DNA of 52,976 nucleotides from an uncultured bacterium (lineage in GTDB: Bacteria; Vulcanimicrobiota; CADAWZ01): the NCBI GenBank assembly GCA_949288455.1, contig CASEKF010000042.1, positions 1 to 52,976 on the forward strand, read 5' to 3'. The stretch's first letter is position 1. Every line of letters begins with the position of its first letter. The position numbers were made by a program, and so were the translations under genes. Of this stretch, positions 34,899 through 43,857 are shown piece by piece. The notes under the pieces are model-generated. The model worked only from the letters and a program-made list of their open reading frames with translations. It ran no database searches and was not told the DNA's origin.

Positions 34899-35891
34899 AT
34901 GGAAAATAAAGATATAAAAGATTTAGCTAAAGTAGTTGAAAAAGAGTATCCGATTATAAGACAGATACAAAGCGAAGCCTCTAAAGTAATAGTAGGGCAG
35001 ACTGAAATAATTGAAAAACTTATAATAGGACTTATAACGAGAGGTCATATTTTGATAGAGGGAGTGCCCGGTCTTGCCAAAACCCTTACCGTTAAAACGC
35101 TTTCAGATATTATACAAACCAGTTTTCACAGAATTCAATTTACTCCGGACCTTCTTCCGGCGGATATAGTTGGCACTACGATTTATAATCCTAAGAAACA
35201 TGAATTTACTACTAAGCAGGGGCCTGTTTTCGCAAATCTTATTCTTGCCGACGAAATAAACAGAGCTCCCGCTAAAGTTCAAAGCGCGCTTCTTGAAGCT
35301 ATGCAGGAGAGGCAGGTAACTATAGGCGATTCGACTTTTAAGTTGGAAGAGCCGTTTATGGTTATGGCTACTCAAAATCCTCTTGAACAGGAAGGCACTT
35401 ATCCTCTTCCCGAGGCACAGATAGACCGTTTTATGCTTAAATTGAGAATTTCTTATCCTTCGAAAGAAGAAGAACTTGCTATTATGGAGCGTATGGTTTC
35501 TAACGAACAGCCTAAAGCTTCTAAAACGATATCTCCCGAAGATATTTTGAGAATTCAAAAAATTATACCGGACATATATATGGATCCAAAAGTAAGCAGA
35601 TATATAGTAGATTTGATTTTCGCTACCAGGTATCCGGATCAGTTTAAACTTGAAGATTTAAAGTCGTTAGTCGCTTGGGGAGCTTCTCCTAGGGCTACGA
35701 TTGCTTTGTCTTTAGCTTCCAGGGGCAACGCTTTTATGTCGGGAAGATCGTTCGTTACTCCGGACGACGTTAAAGCCATGGCTTACGACGTTCTTCGCCA
35801 TAGAATTATTTTGACTTATGAAGCTGAAGCTGAGGAAATAACGTCTGAAGACGTGATAAAGAAAATTTTAGCTAACGTCGACGTGCCTTAA
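34899..35891 (+). CDS. moxR: MoxR family AAA+ ATPase
   Basis: This 330-residue MoxR-type chaperone ATPase has Walker A GVPGLAKT (about 51-58), ILADEINRAPAKVQSALLEAMQERQVT as the Walker B to sensor region (read in parts), the ATQNPLEQEGTYPLPEAQIDRF segment (also in parts) and a C-terminal lid domain. These ATPases are thought to act on VWA-containing partners, which are encoded just downstream. The start is ATG 34899, after GGAGCCGAT. It starts an operon that runs through DUF58, BatA, BatB, BatC, BatD and BatE. Confidence 0.95.
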   Translation: MENKDIKDLAKVVEKEYPIIRQIQSEASKVIVGQTEIIEKLIIGLITRGHILIEGVPGLAKTLTVKTLSDIIQTSFHRIQFTPDLLPADIVGTTIYNPKKHEFTTKQGPVFANLILADEINRAPAKVQSALLEAMQERQVTIGDSTFKLEEPFMVMATQNPLEQEGTYPLPEAQIDRFMLKLRISYPSKEEELAIMERMVSNEQPKASKTISPEDILRIQKIIPDIYMDPKVSRYIVDLIFATRYPDQFKLEDLKSLVAWGASPRATIALSLASRGNAFMSGRSFVTPDDVKAMAYDVLRHRIILTYEAEAEEITSEDVIKKILANVDVP

Positions 35892-35986
35892 GAAAGATAA
35901 GGCGGTTTTTGAAAATCTTTTGACTTTGATAATGTGCCTTGGCATATTTTAGCATTAATTCAAGCGTTTTGTTTGGAGCTTTATTT

Positions 35987-36874
35987 ATGAACTCAGAAAA
36001 ATTAACCGCGCTAAAGAAAATAAAGGGTATCGAAATAAAAACGAGGCGTCTCGTCGAGGATTATTTTTCAGGAAAATATCAAAGTATTTTTAAAGGCGTA
36101 GGCATGAACTTTTCCGACGTGCGGGAATATTATCCGGGAGACGATATAAGGAACATTGACTGGAACGTGACGGCGCGTTTAGGCAAGCCTTTTGTAAAGG
36201 AATTTGTGGAAGAGCGGGAGCGAACCGTTATAGTGGCGGCCGACGTTTCCGGATCGGGAGATTTCGGCAGCTTTCTTAGAACTAAGATTGAAACCATTTG
36301 CGAATTAGCGGCCGTGTTAGCTTTCTCTGCTCTTAGGAACCAGGATAAAATAGGTTTAGTTCTTTTCAGCGAAGGAGTAGAAAAATATTTGCCTCCTAAG
36401 AAAAATTCTCAATACGCTATGAGGATTATTCGCGAGATTTTATATTATAATCGTGAAAATTCGAAAACTGACATTTCGAAGACGTTAAAGTTTTTAAACG
36501 ACGTAGTTAAAAAAAGAGCGGTTATTTTTCTTATTTCCGATTTTATTGATTCCGGTTTTGAAAAATCGCTTGCCATGCTTAACGGTAAACATGACGTTAT
36601 AGCATTGAGAGTGAGCGATCCTATCGAGGATTCTTTGCCGGATATCGGATTCATCGAGTTAGAGGACAGCGAAAGCGGAGAAAGGTTTATAGTAAATTCT
36701 TCGGATCCTGCGTTTAGACGCGAGTATGAAAAAAATATCATGGAAAGGAACGACGAGCTTAAGCTTATGTTTGGCAAAGCGAAAATAGATTATGTCCTTT
36801 TAAATACCGTTCAGTCTTATATAAAACCTTTATACGCTTTTTTTAAAGCCAGAGAGAGGCGGCTTAGAGTATAA
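35987..36874 (+). CDS. DUF58 (VWA-like) protein of the Bat operon
   Basis: This 295-residue protein has the DUF58 signature region GMNFSDVREYYPGDDIRNIDW (two parts: GMNFSDVREY and YPGDDIRNIDW) followed by a von Willebrand A-like fold with IVAADVSGSGDF as the metal site region. It is soluble. DUF58 proteins accompany MoxR ATPases. ATG 35987 is supported by GGAG nine bases upstream, whereas an in-frame ATG at 35939 has no such site. Its stop shares one base with the next ATG. Confidence 0.9.
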   Translation: MNSEKLTALKKIKGIEIKTRRLVEDYFSGKYQSIFKGVGMNFSDVREYYPGDDIRNIDWNVTARLGKPFVKEFVEERERTVIVAADVSGSGDFGSFLRTKIETICELAAVLAFSALRNQDKIGLVLFSEGVEKYLPPKKNSQYAMRIIREILYYNRENSKTDISKTLKFLNDVVKKRAVIFLISDFIDSGFEKSLAMLNGKHDVIALRVSDPIEDSLPDIGFIELEDSESGERFIVNSSDPAFRREYEKNIMERNDELKLMFGKAKIDYVLLNTVQSYIKPLYAFFKARERRLRV

Positions 36875-37782
36875 TGGCTCGTTTGATAGTTTTATTTGTC
36901 CTTACGTCGTTAATTTTATTTTCTCCCGTTTGGCCCGCGGAAAAAAAAGCTGTTTTATCCGTATCTCCGGCTAAGGTTCAGATTGGCGATCCTATAAACG
37001 TAACTCTTGAAGTTAAAACTTCTAAATCTGAGCGCTTTTCGGTTAGCGAAGGTTTTAATTTGTCTGATTTGGAACTTTTGAACGAAAAGACGCCCGTATT
37101 TTTTGAAAAAGAAGGAGAGTTTATATCAGCTTACCAATTTGAGGCCGTAGCTTGGAGCGTAGGAGAAAAAAAGCTAGGTCCCGTTGTCATAATTTTTGAT
37201 TCCGGCGAGAAATTGATGTCAAACGAAGCTTCCGTCGTTATAGAAAGCGTTATTTCCGAAGAAAATTCTTCTTTCGCCGATATAAAAAATAATTTAGACT
37301 CTATTCCTGCGGCATATATATGGCTTATCGTTCTTTTTCTGATTATCGTTCTTATAGTTTTAATAATATTCATCGTTAAATTAATTAAAAAGAAAAATAC
37401 GAAAGATGAGAATGTGGAAAAAATAAGGACTCCTGAAGAAATTGCGGAAGAATCTTTGCAAAAACTTGCGGAATACGATTTAACGGAAGAAAAATCGCTT
37501 AAGGAATATTACGTTCAGCTTGCCGAAATACTGAGGCGATATATAGAAGCCCGTTATTCTTTGCCCGCTTTAGATTCCACGACGGGAGAGCTTTACAAAA
37601 TTTTAAGGGACAACGAATATTTAAAAGAAAGAGCTTCTGATATAAAAACTTTACTTTCTCAGTGCGATTTGGTTAAATTTGCGAAATATTTACCCGATAC
37701 GCATAAAGACGATTTTGATATGACGGAGACTATTTATAATAAGATTAAATATCGAGAAAAAAAAGAGGATAGTAAATCATGA
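36874..37782 (+). CDS. Membrane-anchored Bat-operon protein (DUF4381-like position)
   Basis: This 302-residue protein has a signal peptide (MARLIVLFVLTSLILFSPVWPA), a beta-rich extracytoplasmic domain starting VLSVSPAKVQIGDPI that resembles the first domain of BatD, one transmembrane helix (about 148-171, WLIVLFLIIVLIVLIIFIV) and a cytoplasmic helical tail (LKEYYVQLAEILRRYIEARY, ALDSTTGELYKIL). This is what is usually found between DUF58 and BatA. It starts in an overlap with the DUF58 stop and overlaps BatA by four bases (ATGA), so all are coupled. Confidence 0.8.
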   Translation: MARLIVLFVLTSLILFSPVWPAEKKAVLSVSPAKVQIGDPINVTLEVKTSKSERFSVSEGFNLSDLELLNEKTPVFFEKEGEFISAYQFEAVAWSVGEKKLGPVVIIFDSGEKLMSNEASVVIESVISEENSSFADIKNNLDSIPAAYIWLIVLFLIIVLIVLIIFIVKLIKKKNTKDENVEKIRTPEEIAEESLQKLAEYDLTEEKSLKEYYVQLAEILRRYIEARYSLPALDSTTGELYKILRDNEYLKERASDIKTLLSQCDLVKFAKYLPDTHKDDFDMTETIYNKIKYREKKEDSKS

Positions 37783-38789
37783 CTACGGTTATAGCCTCTT
37801 ATTGGTTCGGTCTTCTTGTATTCTTGCCTTTAGCCGTACTTTATTTTGTTTTTAGACGTAAAGCGAGGCGGACTTCTGCCGTAAGATTTCCTTTATTGTC
37901 TATTGTTAAAAAGTCCGGAAGCGGAGTTCAGGGAAAGTTTTTTAGTTTATTATCTTTCTTTCTTAATTTTATCGCGTTAATTTTAATTATTTTGGCCCTT
38001 ATGCGGTTTCAGTCTAAGGTTCCAATGCCGGCTGATTATTCTTCTTCTTTCGACGGCACCGATATAATGATTTGTTTGGACACTTCGCCTAGTATGCTTG
38101 CGGTCGATTTTGGGCGCGACGACAGAATTACCGTAGCTAAGGAAGTTATATCCGAATTTATTAAGGGACGTCCGAACGACAGGATAGGCCTTGTCGTTTT
38201 TGCCGGGGCAAGTCTTACTATGTGCCCTTTAACTCTTGATCACGGCACTTTAATCGATTTGACTTCGAGTTTGGAACAGGATGTTACTAAGACAGACGGA
38301 ACCGCTATTGGAGACGCTCTGGCTACTTCTATAAACAGACTTAAAAATAGCGCGGCTAAAAGTAAAGTAATTATACTTGTCACCGACGGCAGCAACAATA
38401 TGGGGCATATTGATCCTAACACGGCGGCGGAGATCGCAAAAAAGTTAGGAATAAAAATATATTCCATAGGAGTCGGCAAGGAAGGAATAAGCCAGATGCC
38501 CATTAGGGGGCCTTTGGGGATAACCAGATACGTTCCTATAGAAGACAGCTTGGATGAGCCGGCTTTAAGAAAGCTTGCTGATATTTCCGGCGGAGAGTAC
38601 AGTAGAGCTAAGAGTATCGACTCTTTGAAATTGATTTTTAATAGGATCGACTCTTTGGAAAAGACAGAGTTTAAGAAACAGGCTTCTTTTATCTATTCGG
38701 AATTATTTAATTTTTTCTTAATTCCGGCTTTTATAATGCTTTTACTCGACGTTTTGCTTACTAATACTATTGCCCGCCGTATTCCATAG
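37779..38789 (+). CDS. batA: BatA, von Willebrand A-domain membrane protein
   Basis: This 336-residue protein has membrane segments near the N-terminus (about 8-24 and 55-76) and C-terminus (about 308-328), bracketing a VWA domain. The metal-ion-dependent adhesion site reads DTSPSM (D-x-S-x-S), with the later residues in TDGTAIGD and LVTDGSNN. It matches BatA of the aerotolerance operons. In Bacteroides and Leptospira these operons affect oxygen or oxidative-stress tolerance, but the molecular role is unsettled. Confidence 0.9.
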   Translation: MTTVIASYWFGLLVFLPLAVLYFVFRRKARRTSAVRFPLLSIVKKSGSGVQGKFFSLLSFFLNFIALILIILALMRFQSKVPMPADYSSSFDGTDIMICLDTSPSMLAVDFGRDDRITVAKEVISEFIKGRPNDRIGLVVFAGASLTMCPLTLDHGTLIDLTSSLEQDVTKTDGTAIGDALATSINRLKNSAAKSKVIILVTDGSNNMGHIDPNTAAEIAKKLGIKIYSIGVGKEGISQMPIRGPLGITRYVPIEDSLDEPALRKLADISGGEYSRAKSIDSLKLIFNRIDSLEKTEFKKQASFIYSELFNFFLIPAFIMLLLDVLLTNTIARRIP

Positions 38790-38810
38790 TTATCGAAAAG
38801 AGGAACTAAT

Positions 38811-39812
38811 ATGAATTTTGCGCATTCAGATTATTTTGCCGTTCTTTTTATATCTCTCTTTGCGGCCGCTTGCCTTATTGTAGGCGGGTTAATTATTAAG
38901 AAAAAGAAGATTGATAAATTGGCGTCTTCGGGTATAATGGGGAAAATAGCTCCTGATTTTAGCCGGAAAATGCAGACTCTGCGCGCCGTGTGTCTTTTTT
39001 TAGGTCTAATTTTTTTAGCTTTGAGCATCGCCGGTCCTCAATGGGGCAGAAAAGTTGCAGAAGAAACTTTGAAAGGCATTGAAGTTATTATAGCTTTAGA
39101 TTGTTCTCAAAGTATGGCCGCTCAGGATTATAAACCCTCTAGACTAGATTTTTCAAAAGCGGTGGCAATTAAACTTATCGACGCTTTAAAAGGCAATAAA
39201 ATTGGAATTATAGCTTATGCCGGAGAAGCTTATCTTGAATGTCCTCTGACTACCGATTTCGACGCGGCCAAATTATTTATGGATTACGCCGATTATTCTA
39301 TTATGCCTATCCAAGGCACAGATATAGGAAAAACCATTAATCTTGCTTTAAGTATTTTTACTCCGGGCGATAGTTCTTCGAAAGCCCTTATACTTATTTC
39401 AGACGGAGAAAATTTTTCAAGCGACGTTATAAAAGCCGCCGAATTGGCTCGTAAACAAGGCGTGTCGATTTACGCTATAGGTATAGGCTCTCCGGAAGGA
39501 TCCACGTTGATTATAGACGGTAAAGAAAAAAAAGATAGAAACGGCAATACGGTCGTTTCCAGATTAGACGAAAATCTTTTGAAACAGATATCTTCGTTAA
39601 CCGAAGGAACATATATACATGCCGATTATGAATCGGCTACTTTGGAGAAGACGATCTCGGCGGTTTTATCTTTAGAGAAAAAAGATTTGGGCGTTAAATC
39701 TGAAAATTTATATATTAATCGTTTTCAGTATACTCTTTTCCCCGCTTTCGTATTTTTATTTATAAGCTTTGCTATGGGAGAGAGGCGGATTTTGATATAT
39801 GGAAAAAAATAA
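38811..39812 (+). CDS. batB: BatB, von Willebrand A-domain membrane protein
   Basis: This is a 333-residue paralogue of BatA with membrane helices at about 10-27, 60-78 and 309-327. The metal site reads DCSQSM, with GTDIGKT and LISDGENF further on, so metal binding should be intact. A segment IIDGKEKKDRNG is an insertion compared with BatA. It follows BatA by 21 bp, with AGAGGAACT upstream of the ATG. It overlaps BatC by 14 bp. Confidence 0.9.
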   Translation: MNFAHSDYFAVLFISLFAAACLIVGGLIIKKKKIDKLASSGIMGKIAPDFSRKMQTLRAVCLFLGLIFLALSIAGPQWGRKVAEETLKGIEVIIALDCSQSMAAQDYKPSRLDFSKAVAIKLIDALKGNKIGIIAYAGEAYLECPLTTDFDAAKLFMDYADYSIMPIQGTDIGKTINLALSIFTPGDSSSKALILISDGENFSSDVIKAAELARKQGVSIYAIGIGSPEGSTLIIDGKEKKDRNGNTVVSRLDENLLKQISSLTEGTYIHADYESATLEKTISAVLSLEKKDLGVKSENLYINRFQYTLFPAFVFLFISFAMGERRILIYGKK

Positions 39813-40683
39813 ATTTTATTATTTGATATTTTTATTTGCGGCATTTTTCGTGTCGTGGCGTCCCGTATACGCTTTTGGAGGATATGTCGACGCGTTTAAA
39901 GCCGATTTAGATTATAAAAAGAGCTTATATGAAAAGTCGGCTTCGGGATACCGTAAAGCTATTTCCGATAATCCAAGTTGGAAAGAGCCTCAGTTTAATT
40001 TGGGTAATTCGCTGTATCGTTTGGGTAAATATGACGCCGCATTAAAAGAGTATGAAAGTTTGCTTGACGGAGCTTCTTTAAATTTGCAGGCTAAAGCTTT
40101 ATATAATATGGGAAACGCTTATTATCAAAAGGGAGAGCTTGATAAAGCTATAGACGCTTATAAAAGATCTTTGAGAATTAATCATAGAGATATGGACGCA
40201 AAACATAATTTAGAATTATGTCTTAAGGAAAAGAATAACAAAGATAACCAGGATCAAAACAAAGATAACCAGGACCAAAACAAAGATAATCAAGACCAAA
40301 ACAAAGATAATCAAGACCAAAACAAAGATAATCAAGACCAAAATAAAGATAATCAAGACCAAAACAAAGATAATCAGGATCAAAACAAAGATAATCAAGA
40401 CCAAAACAAAGAGAATCAGGACCAAAACAAAGATAATCAAGACCGGAACAAAGATAACCAGGATCAAAACAAAGATAATCAAGACCAAAACAAAGATAAT
40501 CAAGACCAAAACAAAGACAATCAGGACCAAAACAAAGATAATCGACAAAATAAAGATCAGCAGGATAGAGAACTTGAAAATGCAATAAAATATTTGCAGA
40601 ATTTTGATAATTTAGAGAAAGAACATCGCAAGGCAACCGCTGGAAAATATTTACAGCGAAGTTACTCTGATAAAGATTGGTAA
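39799..40683 (+). CDS. batC: BatC, TPR protein with an Asn/Asp/Gln/Lys heptad array
   Basis: This 294-residue protein has a signal peptide or anchor (about 1-22), TPR repeats at about 35-150 (NPSWKEPQFNLGNSLYRLG, ALYNMGNAYYQKGELDKAI), then an NKDNQDQ heptapeptide array (about 147-245) and a charged end (LQRSYSDKDW). TPRs suggest protein-protein contacts in the Bat complex. The array is highly polar and probably disordered, acting as a spacer. It starts inside batB (14-bp overlap) and BatD follows after 6 bp. Confidence 0.88.
   Translation: MEKNKFYYLIFLFAAFFVSWRPVYAFGGYVDAFKADLDYKKSLYEKSASGYRKAISDNPSWKEPQFNLGNSLYRLGKYDAALKEYESLLDGASLNLQAKALYNMGNAYYQKGELDKAIDAYKRSLRINHRDMDAKHNLELCLKEKNNKDNQDQNKDNQDQNKDNQDQNKDNQDQNKDNQDQNKDNQDQNKDNQDQNKDNQDQNKENQDQNKDNQDRNKDNQDQNKDNQDQNKDNQDQNKDNQDQNKDNRQNKDQQDRELENAIKYLQNFDNLEKEHRKATAGKYLQRSYSDKDW
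40237..40530 (+). repeat. 21-bp tandem repeat, 14 full copies, inside batC
   Basis: Fourteen consecutive 21-bp units begin with AACAAAGATAA and encode NKDNQDQ, with single changes to NKENQDQ (unit 9) and NKDNQDR (unit 10). A partial unit follows from 40531. The minus strand is also free of stop codons because of the repeat. Copy number is likely to vary between strains. Confidence 0.95.
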
Positions 40684-40689
40684 TAATTT

Positions 40690-42495
40690 ATGATAAGAAA
40701 GAATATTTGGCTGCAGTTACTTTTCATGTTTTTTATATTGTGTGCCGGAGTTTCTATCGCTTCAGAGATTAAAATATCGACTGAAATAAGCAAAGCTTCT
40801 ATAAGCAGATATGAACCTCTTATCTTAACCGTGTCCATAGAGGATGGAGAAGGTAAACCTTCGGTTTCGGAAAATGAAGATTTTAAAGTTGCCGGAGAAT
40901 CCGTTTTCCACTCTACCGAAATTATAAATTTTAACGTACAAACTAAAAAGACTTTTTCATATACTTTGATTCCTAAGCGGACCGGAAATTTAAAAACCCC
41001 CGTCGTTTTTGTAGAGTCAGACGGACAAACTTACGAGGCTCCCTCTAAGGATGTCGTAGTGAGCGACTCCATAGCTCCTTCTGTCCCAGGGAATCCTGTT
41101 CCGCCTTCGCCTTTTGGTTTTGGAGAAGATGACGAAGACGATATATCTAATCTTTTCCAACGTTTAAATCAAATGCAGAGAAGAGTATTGGGAGAAGAAC
41201 AAAGTCGATTCCCGTATCCTTTTAGAAGAATCTTTAACGAAGTCTTTTTAGACGCGGAAATTTTTGACACAGATATTTTTGTAAATCAGCAAGCGCTTTA
41301 CAACGTAGATCTTTATACGCCGGCCGATTTTCCGGTTGAGATACGCGCGATTCCGTCTGTTAACGAGGGAGTTCTTATCCAGCAAATAGAGCCTATTCAG
41401 ACCTTGCCTTTTGAAAAAGACGGAGTTTCATATATAATTAACAGAATTTCTTTCGCGTTGTATCCTATGCGTTCGGGAGAGATGACGATCAAGCCGTTCA
41501 ACGTTACTTATTTATCTCGTCTGGAAGGCTGGAAGTCGCTTATGACTAAAGAATTTACCTTGTCCGTATCTGAGCTTCCAACGCCGTATCCCGAAGATTT
41601 TTCTCAAGGAATAGGCGAATTTGAATTGAGCGTCAAGGCGGATACCGAAACGGCCGAGGTTTCTAAACCTTTTTCTTTGACTTTATCCGTCTCGGGAAAG
41701 GGAAACGCTTCGTCCGTTAATCTTTCTGCCCCGATCGTGGAAGGTGCGAATAAATTTGATTCGTCTGAGACTGTAAAAAAAATAATTTCCGGAGAAAATT
41801 TAATTGAAACTAAAGAACTTAAGGTAACTTTAGTTCCCGAGCGCTCCGGCGAGATTGAAATACCGGCTTTATCCGTCTCGTTTTTTGATCCAAATTTTAA
41901 ACGATATTATTCTAAAAGTTCGGCTCCTATAAAACTGAAAGTAATAGGAGAAAATAGACCGGGAACCGTTAACGTTACTAAATATCCTCAAACTTCGGCT
42001 TCTTTTTCTATTAAAACAGAGATGACCGGAAGGACGGGCAAAGGTCTTCTTGCTAATCCTATCGCGCTTTTTATATTTTGTCTGCCGTTTTTTATTTACG
42101 TCTTTATAATTTTGAAAACGAAAGTTTTAGAGTTTTTAAAAGCCGAAGACAATTTTTCCGGTTCCGGAAAGGCGTATAGTAAATTGAAAAATGATTTAAA
42201 ACATTGTCAAGAAGGCGGCTATGATTTTATAGCTCAGAGCTTTTTTAATTATTTAATAACTCGTCTTGATTTTAGGGACTCAGCCCTAACTACTCGCGCC
42301 GCCGTAGATCAAGTTGAAAAGATAACGGGAGATCCCGATTTGGCTACTAAAATCAGGAATATTTTCGTTATTTGCGACGAAGCGCGTTTTTCGTCGGACG
42401 AGGTTGGAGCTGCAGACAGCGAGCCTCTTATAAAAAATTGTCTTGCTTCTGCCGCTGAGTTGGAAAAAATATTAAAGGATAAATCGAATGTTTAG
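40690..42495 (+). CDS. batD: BatD-like membrane protein
   Basis: This 601-residue protein has a signal peptide (about 1-22), a periplasmic beta-rich region with several immunoglobulin-like parts (TEISKASISRYEPLILTVSIE at the start, given in pieces; KPFSLTLSVSGKGNASS), a transmembrane helix (about 458-478, LANPIALFIFCLPFFIYVFIIL) and a cytoplasmic tail with DFRDSALTTRA. This layout is BatD (oxygen tolerance family). It overlaps BatE by 8 bp. Confidence 0.88.
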   Translation: MIRKNIWLQLLFMFFILCAGVSIASEIKISTEISKASISRYEPLILTVSIEDGEGKPSVSENEDFKVAGESVFHSTEIINFNVQTKKTFSYTLIPKRTGNLKTPVVFVESDGQTYEAPSKDVVVSDSIAPSVPGNPVPPSPFGFGEDDEDDISNLFQRLNQMQRRVLGEEQSRFPYPFRRIFNEVFLDAEIFDTDIFVNQQALYNVDLYTPADFPVEIRAIPSVNEGVLIQQIEPIQTLPFEKDGVSYIINRISFALYPMRSGEMTIKPFNVTYLSRLEGWKSLMTKEFTLSVSELPTPYPEDFSQGIGEFELSVKADTETAEVSKPFSLTLSVSGKGNASSVNLSAPIVEGANKFDSSETVKKIISGENLIETKELKVTLVPERSGEIEIPALSVSFFDPNFKRYYSKSSAPIKLKVIGENRPGTVNVTKYPQTSASFSIKTEMTGRTGKGLLANPIALFIFCLPFFIYVFIILKTKVLEFLKAEDNFSGSGKAYSKLKNDLKHCQEGGYDFIAQSFFNYLITRLDFRDSALTTRAAVDQVEKITGDPDLATKIRNIFVICDEARFSSDEVGAADSEPLIKNCLASAAELEKILKDKSNV

Positions 42496-43228
42496 AGCAT
42501 GCATATGTTTCATTCTCTTATTTTCAGCGCTGTGTAACAACGTTTTCGGCGAAGATTTTAAAGCTGAATTTTCGGCCGCCAACGATTTGTATTCCAATGG
42601 AAATTATTCTCAAGCTTTAGAGAAATATGAAAAAATTTTAGAAAGCTACTCTTCTCCGGAGGTTATGTATAACGCCGGGTGCGCGGCTTTAAGAATGGAT
42701 AGAAAAGGGATAGCTTTATATTATTGGCGACATGCTTTAGAAAACGCTCCTCGCGATCATGCTTTGGCGAATGCTGAAAAAACTCTGGAAGAGCAAATAC
42801 TGAAAGACGGAGGGATAATTTCAAGGCCGTCGGATATACCTATTATCAGCAATTTTACGGAAAATGAAATAGCTTTTATATTTTTATCTTTCTTTTTCTT
42901 TATCTTTACTTTGACGCTAATTAATAGAAAATGGAAAAAAGATCTATTTTGGGTTTACTTCGCGCTATGGAGCGGTTTCGTGTTGTCCGGAGCGTCTTTA
43001 GCGGTTTCGGAAATTAGATTTTCCGGAAGTTTCGCCGCAGTTTCTTCTCCCAGCGCAGAAATAAGAGACAGTCAGAATATTAATAGTCCTTGTTTTTATA
43101 TACTTAAGGACGGCAGCGAAGTAAAAATTCTGGCTATAGAACATGGCTGGCTTAGAGTCGCGTTTGTCGAACAAAATGGAAAATACCATGAGGGCTGGGC
43201 TCCTGAAAAAGATTTTATTAAATTGTGA
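42488..43228 (+). CDS. batE: BatE-like protein with TPR and SH3 parts
   Basis: This 246-residue protein has a signal peptide (about 1-21), TPR-like repeats (NDLYSNGNYSQALEKYEKIL, EVMYNAGCAALRM), two transmembrane helices (about 133-152 and 158-178) and a C-terminal SH3-like domain (about 185-245: SAEIRDSQN, ILKDGSEVKILAIEHGWLRV, GWAPEKDFI). The layout is that of BatE. It is the last gene of the operon, with 233 bp to the next pilin module. Confidence 0.85.
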   Translation: MFRACICFILLFSALCNNVFGEDFKAEFSAANDLYSNGNYSQALEKYEKILESYSSPEVMYNAGCAALRMDRKGIALYYWRHALENAPRDHALANAEKTLEEQILKDGGIISRPSDIPIISNFTENEIAFIFLSFFFFIFTLTLINRKWKKDLFWVYFALWSGFVLSGASLAVSEIRFSGSFAAVSSPSAEIRDSQNINSPCFYILKDGSEVKILAIEHGWLRVAFVEQNGKYHEGWAPEKDFIKL

Positions 43229-43383
43229 TTTTACGTTTAAGAGCCATCGCGGAAAATACGTTCCTTTTTTCGCTTTTAATTTATGCGATATGAATATTAC
43301 AGTCGATTCTTTTAGCGTATTCTTCCCCTTACAAGCTTGTTGTGCCACGCCTTTTTCTCCTTATTTATAGGCGTTTTGGAACG

Positions 43384-43412
43384 TTGCCGATTAGATAAAT
43401 TAGCGCTATAAT
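43384..43412 (+). promoter_or_regulatory. Promoter of minor-pilin module 2
   Basis: TTGCCG (43384-43389) and TATAAT (43407-43412) are separated by 17 bp. Transcription would start near 43419 and give a leader of about 43 bases before the ATG at 43462. The same arrangement is found before module 3. Confidence 0.65.
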
Positions 43413-43461
43413 TTACAATATATGACTATTCCGACAAGTTGCAAAGAGAGAATCCTTCTTT

Positions 43462-43857
43462 ATGTCTCCCCAAAAAAATAGCGGCGTTACGATGCCCGAA
43501 CTTTTAGTGTCTTTAAATATAATTTGTTTTGCTATTTTTGTAATGGCGGTAGTTATGCTTATGCTTATAAGAAGCGGGCAGAAGAATATAGACAATTCTT
43601 CGGCATATATCGTAGCAGATTCCGTTATGAAGGTTTATCTTGCCGATAATAAGGGAATGTTGAAAAATGAAGTCGTTAACGGAGTTGAAAATTACGGGCA
43701 TAAAAAGTATAAGTATCAAATAGAAACTTCAAGAAGCGACGTTTATCAAGCGATGTTTTACGTTAAGGTTTCGGTTACTTCCGTAGAAGCCGACGGGGCG
43801 GGTACGGCCGTAAACGCGGTGATTAGCACTATTGTTTCCGAAAGGGCCGGATTATGA
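43462..43857 (+). CDS. Minor pilin, first gene of module 2
   Basis: This 131-residue protein has the prepilin signal MSPQKNSG followed by VTMPELLVSLNIICFAIFVM, with Glu at +5. After the helix comes RSGQKNIDNSSAYIVADSVMK, shared almost exactly with the first gene of module 3. It is shorter than most pilins but complete. It starts a module with PilW- and PilX-like genes, overlapping the next by four bases (ATGA). No clear ribosome-binding site (GAGAG about 15 bases upstream). Confidence 0.82.
   Translation: MSPQKNSGVTMPELLVSLNIICFAIFVMAVVMLMLIRSGQKNIDNSSAYIVADSVMKVYLADNKGMLKNEVVNGVENYGHKKYKYQIETSRSDVYQAMFYVKVSVTSVEADGAGTAVNAVISTIVSERAGL

Noticed and set aside
40237-40530. A CRISPR array
   Set aside because: The units are contiguous 21-bp repeats without spacers and lie inside a coding frame.
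40216-40636. Two long minus-strand reading frames over batC
   Set aside because: They are made open by the 21-bp repeat itself and give an extreme Val/Ile/Leu/Phe or Cys/Tyr repeat with no ribosome-binding site.
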